A stretch of DNA of 64,000 bases from Polaribacter haliotis. Lineage in GTDB: Bacteria > Bacteroidota > Bacteroidia > Flavobacteriales > Flavobacteriaceae. The notes under the pieces are model-generated. The model was not told the DNA's origin. It ran no database searches and saw only the letters and a program-made list of their open reading frames with translations. Position 1 is the first letter of the stretch; the number at the start of each line of letters is the position of its first letter. Location: assembly GCF_014784055.1 (NCBI RefSeq), contig NZ_CP061813.1:583501-647500 (forward strand), given 5' to 3'. This document shows positions 9,283 through 16,561 of this stretch, in pieces. The position numbers and the translations under genes were made by a program.

Positions 9283-9732
9283 TTATTCTTTATTCTTTTT
9301 TGTTCCGTAAAAATAAAGAGAGTGATTTTTAATATCAATATCAAAAATATCTTCTATAGTTTTTTTAATAATTTGAATTCTTGGATCGCAAAACTCTTTA
9401 ACTTCGCCAGAATCTGTAAAAATTACATGATCGTGGTTTTTATCGAAATAACTTTTTTCGTAACGTGCCATGGATTGCCCATCAAATTGATGTTTTCTTA
9501 CCAAACCACAATCTAAAAGCAAATCAATAGTATTATACAAAGTAGCTCTACTAACTCTGTAATTTTTATTTTTCATTTTAATATAAAGCGATTCTATATC
9601 GAAATGTTCTTCTGCCGCATAAATTTCCTGAAGAATAGCATAACGTTCAGGTGTTTTCCTGTGTTTGTTTTCTTCTAAATATGTGGTAAAAACGTTTTTA
9701 ACTACTTCTTGATTTTCAAGAGAATTACTCAT
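9283..9732 (-). CDS. Fur-family transcriptional regulator without the usual zinc cysteines
   Basis: A 149-aa protein with a Fur-type winged helix ([13 protein letters not shown]...[14 protein letters not shown]...[20 protein letters not shown]). The C-terminal dimer domain ends [11 protein letters not shown]. The central metal region reads [18 protein letters not shown]. The His-Asp-His of site 2 is kept, but the CxxC pair of E. coli Fur is replaced by F-x-x-S, and there is no C-terminal cysteine pair. Iron, zinc or peroxide sensing cannot be chosen from sequence. It sits between relA/spoT and purA on the same strand with its own -7 element, so it may head a transcript that continues into purA. 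Confidence 0.9.
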   Translation of the reverse strand: MSNSLENQEVVKNVFTTYLEENKHRKTPERYAILQEIYAAEEHFDIESLYIKMKNKNYRVSRATLYNTIDLLLDCGLVRKHQFDGQSMARYEKSYFDKNHDHVIFTDSGEVKEFCDPRIQIIKKTIEDIFDIDIKNHSLYFYGTKKNKE

Positions 9733-9755
9733 TAACTTAAAATTTTACGAAACAA

Positions 9756-9763
9756 CAAATTTA
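9756..9763 (-). promoter_or_regulatory. -7 element (TAAATTTG) for the Fur-family gene
   Basis: On the minus strand, TAAATTTG fits TAnnTTTG exactly and lies 23 nt before the ATG, giving a leader of about 18 nt. Confidence 0.6.
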
Positions 9764-9804
9764 CAGTTATTTCTGAATAAATTTATCTTTTTTAAAAATG
9801 ATAT

Positions 9805-12024
9805 TTACAAAGTATTAACACGTTCTACTTTTTTAACACCATCTACTTTCTGAATGCTTTTAATTAATTTGTTTAATTGTGAGCTATTCTGTACACTAAG
9901 GCTAATTTTACCATCGAAAACACCTTCGTCTCCAGCAATATTTATACTGTGAATAAAAACATTATTACTACTCGAAATAATTGAAGTAACCTTTGTTACA
10001 ATTCCTTTATTATCTACACCACTAATGTTTAAAATTGCCTTAAAATCTTGCTTTGTAGAGTCAATCCACTTGGCTTTCATAATTCTGTAAGCATAGTTAG
10101 ATTGTAGAGAAATTGCATTGGGACAATTCTTTTTATGAACTTTTATACCTTCATTAATTGTTAAAAAACCAAAAACTTGGTCACCAGGAATTGGGTTACA
10201 ACATTTAGACAGTTTATAGTCTAATTTTTCTTCTTCTTTACCAAAAACTAAAGCATCGTATTTGTTAGTAACTTCTTCTGAATCTATATTTTCTTTCGAA
10301 GAAGGACTTCTTCTTAATTTCGTTTTAAAGAAATTTAAGAACGTACTATTTCTTTGAGATACAAATGCTTTTAATTGTGTATTATCAATCGCACCATTCC
10401 CAAACCTGAAAAATAAATCGAAACTGGTTCTTAATTTAAAATAAACGACTAGTTCATTAACAATTTTATCGTTAAAAGTAATTTTTAAATGACGTAATTT
10501 TCGCATTAAAATTGCTTTGCCTTCTTCTGCAATTTTCTTTTCTTCGTCTTTTAGAGCAGCTCTAATTTTTGTTTTAGCCCTTGCTGTAATTACAAAATCT
10601 AACCATCTTGCATTTGGTTTGTTGGTAGAGCTTGTAATAACTTCTATTTGATCTCCACTTTTTAAAGTATAACTTAAAGGAACCAATTTTCCGTTTACTT
10701 TTGCGCCTCTACACTTTAAACCAACATCTGTATGAATCGAAAATGCAAAATCTAATGCAGATGCATCTTTGGGTAACGATTTTAAATCTCCTTTTGGTGT
10801 AAAAACATAAATTTCTTTGGAATATAAATTTAGTTTGAATTCCTCCACAAAATCAACAGCATTTAAACTTTGGTTTTCTAGAGATTCTTTTAGTCGATTT
10901 AACCAAGATTCTAAACCACTTTCGTTGGTATTTCCTTGTTTGTATTTAAAATGTGCTGCATATCCTTTCTCCGCAATTTCATTCATTCTATCAGAACGAA
11001 TTTGCACTTCTACCCATTGTGCATCTGGGCCTACAACAGTAATATGTAATGCTTCGTAACCAGTAGATTTTGGTTGCGAAATCCAATCTCTTAATCGTGA
11101 AGGATTTGGTTTAAAATAATCTGTTACAATGGAATAAATTTTCCAAGCTTCAAATTTTTCATCGGTAGAAAGTGGAGTAAAAATAATTCGAATTGCATAT
11201 TTATCATACACTTCCTCGAAAGTTACATTTTGATTCCTCATTTTCTTACGAATGGAATAAATGGATTTAAAACGACCTTTTATTTCATATGCAAAATTCT
11301 CTTTATCTAAACCACTTTTTAATGTTTCTGCAAACGTCTCTAAATATTTTTGTTGTTCTTCTTTACTTTCTTTAATCTTGGTTACAATATCATTAAAAAC
11401 TTCTGGTTCTGTGTATTTTAAACCTAAATCTTCTAATTCCGTTTTAATATTATACAAACCTAACCTGTGTGCTAAAGGTGCATAAATATATAATGTTTCT
11501 GATGCAATTTTTACTTGTTTATGGGCAGGCATTGCGTCCATTGTTTGCATATTGTGCAACCTGTCTGCAATTTTTATTAGTATTACTCTAACATCATCAT
11601 TTAAAGTTAAAAGCATTTTTCTAAAATTTTCTGCTTGGATAGAAGCATCTTGTGTCTTATTCAAACGAGAAATTTTAGTTAAACCATTTACAATTCTGGC
11701 AATTGTTTCTCCAAACAATTGTTCCATATCGTCAATTGTAAAGTCGGTATCTTCTACAACATCATGTAACAGTGCTGCCGCAATAGAAGTGGCACCCAAA
11801 CCAATTTCCATGGCTACAATTTTAGCAACAGCAATTGGGTGATAGATATAAGGTTCGCCTGTTTTTCTACGTTGTTTAGAATGTGCATCCAAAGCAATGT
11901 CAAAGGCTTTTCTTATTAGTTCTTTGTCTTCTTTAGATAAAACTTCATAAGTTCCTTTTAGCAAATCTTTGTAGCGATTTGCAATTTCTTTGTTTTCTTC
12001 TTCTATGGTAACATTATACTCCAT
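9805..12024 (-). CDS. Bifunctional (p)ppGpp synthetase/hydrolase, RelA/SpoT family
   Basis: A 739-aa cytoplasmic stringent-response enzyme. Domains in order: an HD hydrolase (about 40-200) with intact YHPIAVA, LLHDVVEDT and ADRLHNM motifs; a synthetase (about 240-365) with GRFKSIYSIRKKM, YDKYAIRI and GYEALH...VEVQIRS; TGS (about 405-465); a zinc-finger-type region with KCCNPIPGD; and a C-terminal ACT domain (about 665-735). Both active sites look complete, so it is probably the single long Rel/SpoT enzyme of this organism. It starts a minus-strand block with fur and purA. A -7-like TACGTTTG (12074-12081) lies about 50 nt upstream. Confidence 0.96.
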   Translation of the reverse strand: MEYNVTIEEENKEIANRYKDLLKGTYEVLSKEDKELIRKAFDIALDAHSKQRRKTGEPYIYHPIAVAKIVAMEIGLGATSIAAALLHDVVEDTDFTIDDMEQLFGETIARIVNGLTKISRLNKTQDASIQAENFRKMLLTLNDDVRVILIKIADRLHNMQTMDAMPAHKQVKIASETLYIYAPLAHRLGLYNIKTELEDLGLKYTEPEVFNDIVTKIKESKEEQQKYLETFAETLKSGLDKENFAYEIKGRFKSIYSIRKKMRNQNVTFEEVYDKYAIRIIFTPLSTDEKFEAWKIYSIVTDYFKPNPSRLRDWISQPKSTGYEALHITVVGPDAQWVEVQIRSDRMNEIAEKGYAAHFKYKQGNTNESGLESWLNRLKESLENQSLNAVDFVEEFKLNLYSKEIYVFTPKGDLKSLPKDASALDFAFSIHTDVGLKCRGAKVNGKLVPLSYTLKSGDQIEVITSSTNKPNARWLDFVITARAKTKIRAALKDEEKKIAEEGKAILMRKLRHLKITFNDKIVNELVVYFKLRTSFDLFFRFGNGAIDNTQLKAFVSQRNSTFLNFFKTKLRRSPSSKENIDSEEVTNKYDALVFGKEEEKLDYKLSKCCNPIPGDQVFGFLTINEGIKVHKKNCPNAISLQSNYAYRIMKAKWIDSTKQDFKAILNISGVDNKGIVTKVTSIISSSNNVFIHSINIAGDEGVFDGKISLSVQNSSQLNKLIKSIQKVDGVKKVERVNTL

Positions 12025-12092
12025 AAATTGCTTGTAGATAATGGTTTTTAATCTAAAGTGAATTTAGGAATAACAAACGTAAGAAACAAATG

Positions 12093-13325
12093 TTAAGATT
12101 CTAAATTTTGAATTCTTTTTAATAAAGTAGGGTGTGAATAATGTACAAATTCATACGCTTTATGAGGCGTTAAATTACTTAAACTATTCTTAGAAAGCTT
12201 CTTTAATGAAGTTATTAATGGCTTTGACGCAAATGTTTCTTTGGCGAAATCATCTGCTTGATATTCGAATTTTCTGGAAATATAATTCATAATTATTCCA
12301 GTAATTTCTGAAATTGGCGAATATAAAATCCCAAAAGCAATTAAACCAATATGAAAACTTGGAATCTCTACTCCCAAAGCTTCCGATAATATTGGAGAAT
12401 TTATAAATAATGATAAAATAAACAACGTAAATCCTGTTAATAGAATAGAAGTAATCAAATTAAAAATGATGTGTTTTTTCTGATAATGACCAACTTCATG
12501 CGCTAAAACTGCAACAATTTCTTCGGTTTCTAAATCGTTAATTAAAGTATCGAACAACGTAATTCTTTTTTGAGAACCAAAACCAGAAAAATATGCATTT
12601 GCTTTTGTAGAACGTTTAGAACCATCAATCACAAAAATATTATTCAATTTAAAACCGACTTTTGCAGCATATTTTTCAATGGCAGTTTTTAATTCTCCAT
12701 TTTCTAAAGGCGTTTGTTTATTGAATAATGGTACAATTAATTTTGCATAAAACATATTCATAAATAATGAAAAAACTGCAACTAAAATCCACGAATAAAT
12801 CCAAAAGTTTTTTCCGGTAAGTTGATAAAACCAAATAATAAGTGCTAAAACACCACCACCAATTAGAATTGTCATTAACCAACCTTTTAATTTATCTAAC
12901 CAAAAAGTAGTTTTTGTAGATTTATTAAATCCAAATTTTTCTTCAATCACAAAAGTTTTGTAATAGGAGAGAGGTGTAGTTAAAATATCTGAACCTAACA
13001 TTATAACTCCAAAGAAAATAAGTGCCACCAAAATAGTATTGTCTGTAAAACTTCGTGCAAAGTTGTCTACATATTTAAATCCATCTGCAAAAAAGAAAAT
13101 TAGCATTAATATAAATGAAAAGGTAGAAGTTATGTTCGAGAATTTTGCATTTGTCTTTTTGTAGGCTTGAGATTTCTTGTATTCTTCTTGGTCGTAAACA
13201 TCTGCTAATTTCTCAGGAATTTTATCGTCGAAATGTTTTTCATTTAAAGAATCTAAGATTTTATCAATAATAAAATCGACTACTAATATTGCAATTAATA
13301 CGTAAAATAGAGTAGTGGGTTGCAT
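12093..13325 (-). CDS. M48 (Ste24-type) integral membrane zinc metalloprotease
   Basis: A 410-aa polytopic membrane protein. It has several hydrophobic segments (about 5-22, 67-85, 97-117, 150-170, 178-195, 285-305 and 320-345) and the zinc motif HEVGH at residues 276-280. The third ligand region is EYQADDFA near residue 350. The long form with the N-terminal domain matches CAAX prenyl protease 1 (Ste24). In bacteria this family is thought to act in membrane protein quality control, as there is no prenylated CAAX substrate. It lies between relA/spoT and a ROK kinase, with a 68-nt gap and possibly its own promoter. Confidence 0.94.
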   Translation of the reverse strand: MQPTTLFYVLIAILVVDFIIDKILDSLNEKHFDDKIPEKLADVYDQEEYKKSQAYKKTNAKFSNITSTFSFILMLIFFFADGFKYVDNFARSFTDNTILVALIFFGVIMLGSDILTTPLSYYKTFVIEEKFGFNKSTKTTFWLDKLKGWLMTILIGGGVLALIIWFYQLTGKNFWIYSWILVAVFSLFMNMFYAKLIVPLFNKQTPLENGELKTAIEKYAAKVGFKLNNIFVIDGSKRSTKANAYFSGFGSQKRITLFDTLINDLETEEIVAVLAHEVGHYQKKHIIFNLITSILLTGFTLFILSLFINSPILSEALGVEIPSFHIGLIAFGILYSPISEITGIIMNYISRKFEYQADDFAKETFASKPLITSLKKLSKNSLSNLTPHKAYEFVHYSHPTLLKRIQNLES

Positions 13326-13408
13326 TTTATTTATTTTTCTTGCAAAATTGCAATTATTTATAATTTTAATTCAATACCAAATTAAACAATATTTAAATTT
13401 GTATTAAA

Positions 13409-14152
13409 CTATTTACTCATTTTCTTAGCATACATTGCAGCTCCAATAATACCAGCATTGTTTCTAAATTCGGCAACCTTTACAGGAACATCTGTGGTTA
13501 AGTGTTTTTTAAAATCGTCGTATTTCTTACTAATTCCACCACCTAAAACAATTAAACTTGGTGTAAAAACAACTCTAATATATTCTAGCAAAACGTCAAA
13601 TCTTTTTGCCCATTCTTCTAATTTTAAACCCTCTTTTTTTCTGACAGAATCTGCTGTGTAGAATTCGATAATTTCGCCATTGGTATGTAGCATTTTCCCA
13701 ACCTCTAAATTTGGAATTAATTTTCCTTTATAAAACATTCCAGAGCCAATTCCTGTTCCAATGGTAACCACAATTACAACTCCTTTTTCTTTTTTTGCTA
13801 CTCCTAAACTTACTTCTGCTAAACCAGCTAAATCTGCATCGTTACTTATATAAAAAGGAAGTTTACATTCTTTTTTAAAAAGCTTATCAACCTTTACATT
13901 TAACCATTTAGGACTCAAATTCCCAGAATGAATGCATTTCCCATCTACTATTGTCGTAGGAAAACTACAACCCACTTCTTTTTTCCATTTAAAATGCTGT
14001 ATCATTTCTTTTACAACTTTCGCAACAGCTTCTGGAGTTGCAGGTTTTGGAGTTGCAATTCTGTGTCTTTCTGAAAGTAATTCACCAGTTTTTGTATTTA
14101 CAATTGCTCCCTTAATTCCAGAACCACCAATATCAATTCCTAAAACACTCAT
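13409..14152 (-). CDS. ROK-family kinase, polyphosphate-glucokinase type (PpgK)
   Basis: A 247-aa cytoplasmic kinase. The N-terminal phosphate-1 loop [14 protein letters not shown], the catalytic Asp in [11 protein letters not shown] (Asp105), the phosphate-2 loop TIGTGIGSG and the adenosine-type loop LGGGISKK match the actinobacterial polyphosphate glucokinases closely. These phosphorylate glucose with polyphosphate and/or ATP. The zinc-binding CxCGxxGC of typical ROK proteins is absent, as in PpgK. One unusual point is that the sugar-contacting ExGH motif reads E-V-G-K (Glu150...Lys153). Substrate preference is therefore uncertain. Confidence 0.85.
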   Translation of the reverse strand: MSVLGIDIGGSGIKGAIVNTKTGELLSERHRIATPKPATPEAVAKVVKEMIQHFKWKKEVGCSFPTTIVDGKCIHSGNLSPKWLNVKVDKLFKKECKLPFYISNDADLAGLAEVSLGVAKKEKGVVIVVTIGTGIGSGMFYKGKLIPNLEVGKMLHTNGEIIEFYTADSVRKKEGLKLEEWAKRFDVLLEYIRVVFTPSLIVLGGGISKKYDDFKKHLTTDVPVKVAEFRNNAGIIGAAMYAKKMSK

Positions 14153-14267
14153 TTTACTATATTTTATAATTAATTTTCTAAATTACTAAATTATTTTAGA
14201 TTTAAATAGTTGAAATTTCAATCCATAAACAGTATTTTTCTTATAATATTAATAAGAACTTCAATAT

Positions 14268-15059
14268 TTAAAAATTTCGTTGTCTTTTTGCTTCAAACAA
14301 AATAATAGCGGCAGAAACAGATACATTCATAGAGTCTATTTGACCTTGCATTGGAATATTTATATTTTGTGTTGCTGCATCTCTCCATTGTTCTGTTAAA
14401 CCTGTAGCTTCTGTTCCAACAACGATTGCTGTAGCTTCTGTATAGTTTTCCTTATGATATTCATTTGAATTTTGCAAAGTTGCAGCAAATATATTAATGT
14501 TGTTTTTTTGGAGAAAATTAATAATTTCTGCGGAAGTTCCTAGTGCAATTTCATTTGTAAAAACACAACCAACACTAGATCTTATAATATTAGAATTGTA
14601 CAAATCGCTCTTAGGGTCTGCAATAAAAACAGCATCTAAATTCGCAGCATCTGCAGTTCTTAGAAGAGCACCTATATTTCCTGGTTTTTCAACACTTTCT
14701 GCTATTAAAATTAAAGGATTTTTATTTTTGAATTTGATGTTTTCCAATGAGAAATCTTTTGCTTTTGTAACAGCTAATATTCCTTCAGTAGAATCTCTAT
14801 AAGCTAATTTCTGATATACTTCTTTTGAAATAACAATTCTATTCACGTTTTCATTAAAAAGTGCTAAAATTTCTTTTTCTGAAATGATTTCTTCCACGAA
14901 AAGAATCGTGTCAAACTCATAATTACCTTTAATAGCTAAAGAAATTTCTCTTTTTCCTTCAATAATAAAACGCCCGATTTTTTTACGTTCTCGCGATTTA
15001 TCTTGTAACTTTTGAAGTTCTTTAATGTATGAGTTATGAATGCTCGTAATTTCTTTCAT
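14268..15059 (-). CDS. TrmH/SpoU-family RNA 2'-O-methyltransferase
   Basis: A 263-aa SPOUT methyltransferase. There is an N-terminal substrate-binding (L30e-like) domain (about 1-95), then the knotted catalytic domain with the three family motifs: EKPGNIGALLRTADAA, VVGTEATGL and IPMQGQIDSMNVSVSAAI. The target (tRNA or 23S rRNA) cannot be named. A GTG six nt upstream is in frame, but the promoter element at 15066-15073 would place the transcription start close to the ATG at 15059, so I prefer this ATG and an almost leaderless message. Confidence 0.92.
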   Translation of the reverse strand: MKEITSIHNSYIKELQKLQDKSRERKKIGRFIIEGKREISLAIKGNYEFDTILFVEEIISEKEILALFNENVNRIVISKEVYQKLAYRDSTEGILAVTKAKDFSLENIKFKNKNPLILIAESVEKPGNIGALLRTADAANLDAVFIADPKSDLYNSNIIRSSVGCVFTNEIALGTSAEIINFLQKNNINIFAATLQNSNEYHKENYTEATAIVVGTEATGLTEQWRDAATQNINIPMQGQIDSMNVSVSAAIILFEAKRQRNF

Positions 15060-15065
15060 AAACAC

Positions 15066-15073
15066 AAATATAC
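15066..15073 (-). promoter_or_regulatory. -7 element (TATATTTG) giving a nearly leaderless methyltransferase mRNA
   Basis: TATATTTG on the minus strand ends 6 nt before the ATG at 15059. It overlaps the first bases of a palindrome at 15071-15086 (TACCTA-ATTG-TAGGTA), which could be an operator. Confidence 0.55.
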
Positions 15074-15220
15074 CTAATTGTAGGTATAGGAGGTAAAGAA
15101 ATTATTCCAATATTTGTAATGTAATAATTAGTTAGTCTTTTATAAATTATTTGAAAAAGAAAAAGTTGCTATGAAGAAGAACTCGTTAACTATTATTACA
15201 TGTTAACTGTTTTTGATTGA

Positions 15221-15250
15221 AAAGGCTCGCGAATAGCGAGCCTTTTTTAA
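15221..15250. terminator. Strong hairpin downstream of the amidohydrolase pair
   Basis: A perfect 10-bp stem (AAAGGCTCGC / GCGAGCCTTT) with a 5-nt loop. The plus-strand side has six T and the minus-strand side four T, so it may be bidirectional. It lies 8 nt past the stop of the minus-strand gene at 15258. Confidence 0.85.
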
Positions 15251-15257
15251 TTGTATA

Positions 15258-16556
15258 TTATTTAGATTTGTATTTATTGGAATAACGTTTCCAAAGTTTG
15301 GTTTGATGTGATTCTAAACTTACATCTCTACCTTGTATAAAAGCTTTTGAAATGATATTGGTTCTCATATCCAATGCATCTCCTTCCGAAATAAATAGGG
15401 TAGCGTCTTTACCAACTTCTAAAGTTCCTACAAAACTATCGATTCCTAAAATTTTAGCATTATTGTAAGTGATTAATTTTACAGCTTCTTCTTTATCTAA
15501 ACCATGTGCTGCAAACGTTCCTGCATAAAAAGGTAAGTTTCTAGAATTCATTCGTTCCATTTGACCTTCCATGCCCAATCCAACTAAAATTCCTTTGTCG
15601 GTTAATATTTTAGCTATTGTATAGGTATAATCGTAAGCATCATCATCACTATCTGGATTTCTGTGAGGTCTATCCAATATTACTGGAACATTATTACTAA
15701 CTAATATTTCAGAAATATTTTCTGCTCCTACTCCGTGAACAACTACTAAATTATTAATGCCTAATTTCTTCATTTCTGTAATGGCATCCGTAATTTCCTT
15801 TTCTCCACTTGCATGAAGGTACAATTTAGTGTTTCCATTAAACAAACCTTTTGTAGCTTCAAATGGAAGGTTTTTTGGAGATTTATCTCCTGCTAAATAA
15901 TTTTTAGCATCAGAAAAATAAGAAATTATTTTATTAATATTTTTCGAATAATTTTTATCTGGTTTTAATGCTGGATCTTCTCCTAACCACCATCTTCCAG
16001 ATGTAAAACTAGTAGGCCAATTCATATGTATAGCATCGTCTGTTTTAATGCTTGCATCTTCCCAATTCCAAGCATCTAATTGTACAATTGAAGATGTTCC
16101 AGAAAGTGTACCTCCTCTTGGAGTAACTTGTGCCATTAAAACCCCATTAGGTCTCATAGATTCTACAACTTTACTTTCTGCATTGTAAGCTATTAAACTT
16201 CTAATATGTGGATTCATAATACCAATTTCTCTTTGGTCGTCACTTGCTTTTACAGCATCGATTTCTACCAAACCTAGAGTTGCATTAGCTGCAATAAATC
16301 CTGGATAAATATGTTTTCCTTTAGCATTAATAATATTTCCTTGTCTTGCAATTTTCATCATTGCGCTTCCAACAAAAGTAATTTTACCTTCGTTAAAAAT
16401 AATTAACGAATTCTCAATTACTTTTCCATTTCCTAAATGTGCAGTTGCGCCTTCAATAGAAAAAGCAGTTGTTTGCTTATTTGCTGGTGTTTGTTGTGCG
16501 TTTATGTTTCCTAATAAACAGAAAAACAATAAACTATAAATTATTTTTTTCATCAT
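15258..16556 (-). CDS. Exported amidohydrolase-like protein (short partner)
   Basis: A 432-aa protein with a Sec signal peptide (KKIIYSLLFFCLLGNINAQ). Starts ATGATG are adjacent, and either is possible. It has the amidohydrolase composite beta-sandwich (GNGKVIENSLIIFNEGKI) and the C-terminal VGTLEVGKDATLFI strand. However, the first metal motif of the superfamily (D-x-H-x-H after PG-x-I) reads PGFIAANATLG and lacks both histidines. HASGEKE and VVHGVGAE carry the later histidines. Activity is therefore doubtful on its own. It follows the 988-aa amidohydrolase after 5 nt and is clearly co-transcribed, suggesting a heteromeric or paired periplasmic function. Confidence 0.85.
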   Translation of the reverse strand: MMKKIIYSLLFFCLLGNINAQQTPANKQTTAFSIEGATAHLGNGKVIENSLIIFNEGKITFVGSAMMKIARQGNIINAKGKHIYPGFIAANATLGLVEIDAVKASDDQREIGIMNPHIRSLIAYNAESKVVESMRPNGVLMAQVTPRGGTLSGTSSIVQLDAWNWEDASIKTDDAIHMNWPTSFTSGRWWLGEDPALKPDKNYSKNINKIISYFSDAKNYLAGDKSPKNLPFEATKGLFNGNTKLYLHASGEKEITDAITEMKKLGINNLVVVHGVGAENISEILVSNNVPVILDRPHRNPDSDDDAYDYTYTIAKILTDKGILVGLGMEGQMERMNSRNLPFYAGTFAAHGLDKEEAVKLITYNNAKILGIDSFVGTLEVGKDATLFISEGDALDMRTNIISKAFIQGRDVSLESHQTKLWKRYSNKYKSK

Positions 16557-16561
16557 TTTTT

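Noticed and set aside
15172..15207. Tiny plus-strand ORF (MKKNSLTIITC) before the hairpin at 15221, like a leader peptide with attenuator
   Set aside because: No -7 element upstream, no plus-strand gene after the hairpin, and the hairpin is explained as the terminator of the minus-strand amidohydrolases.
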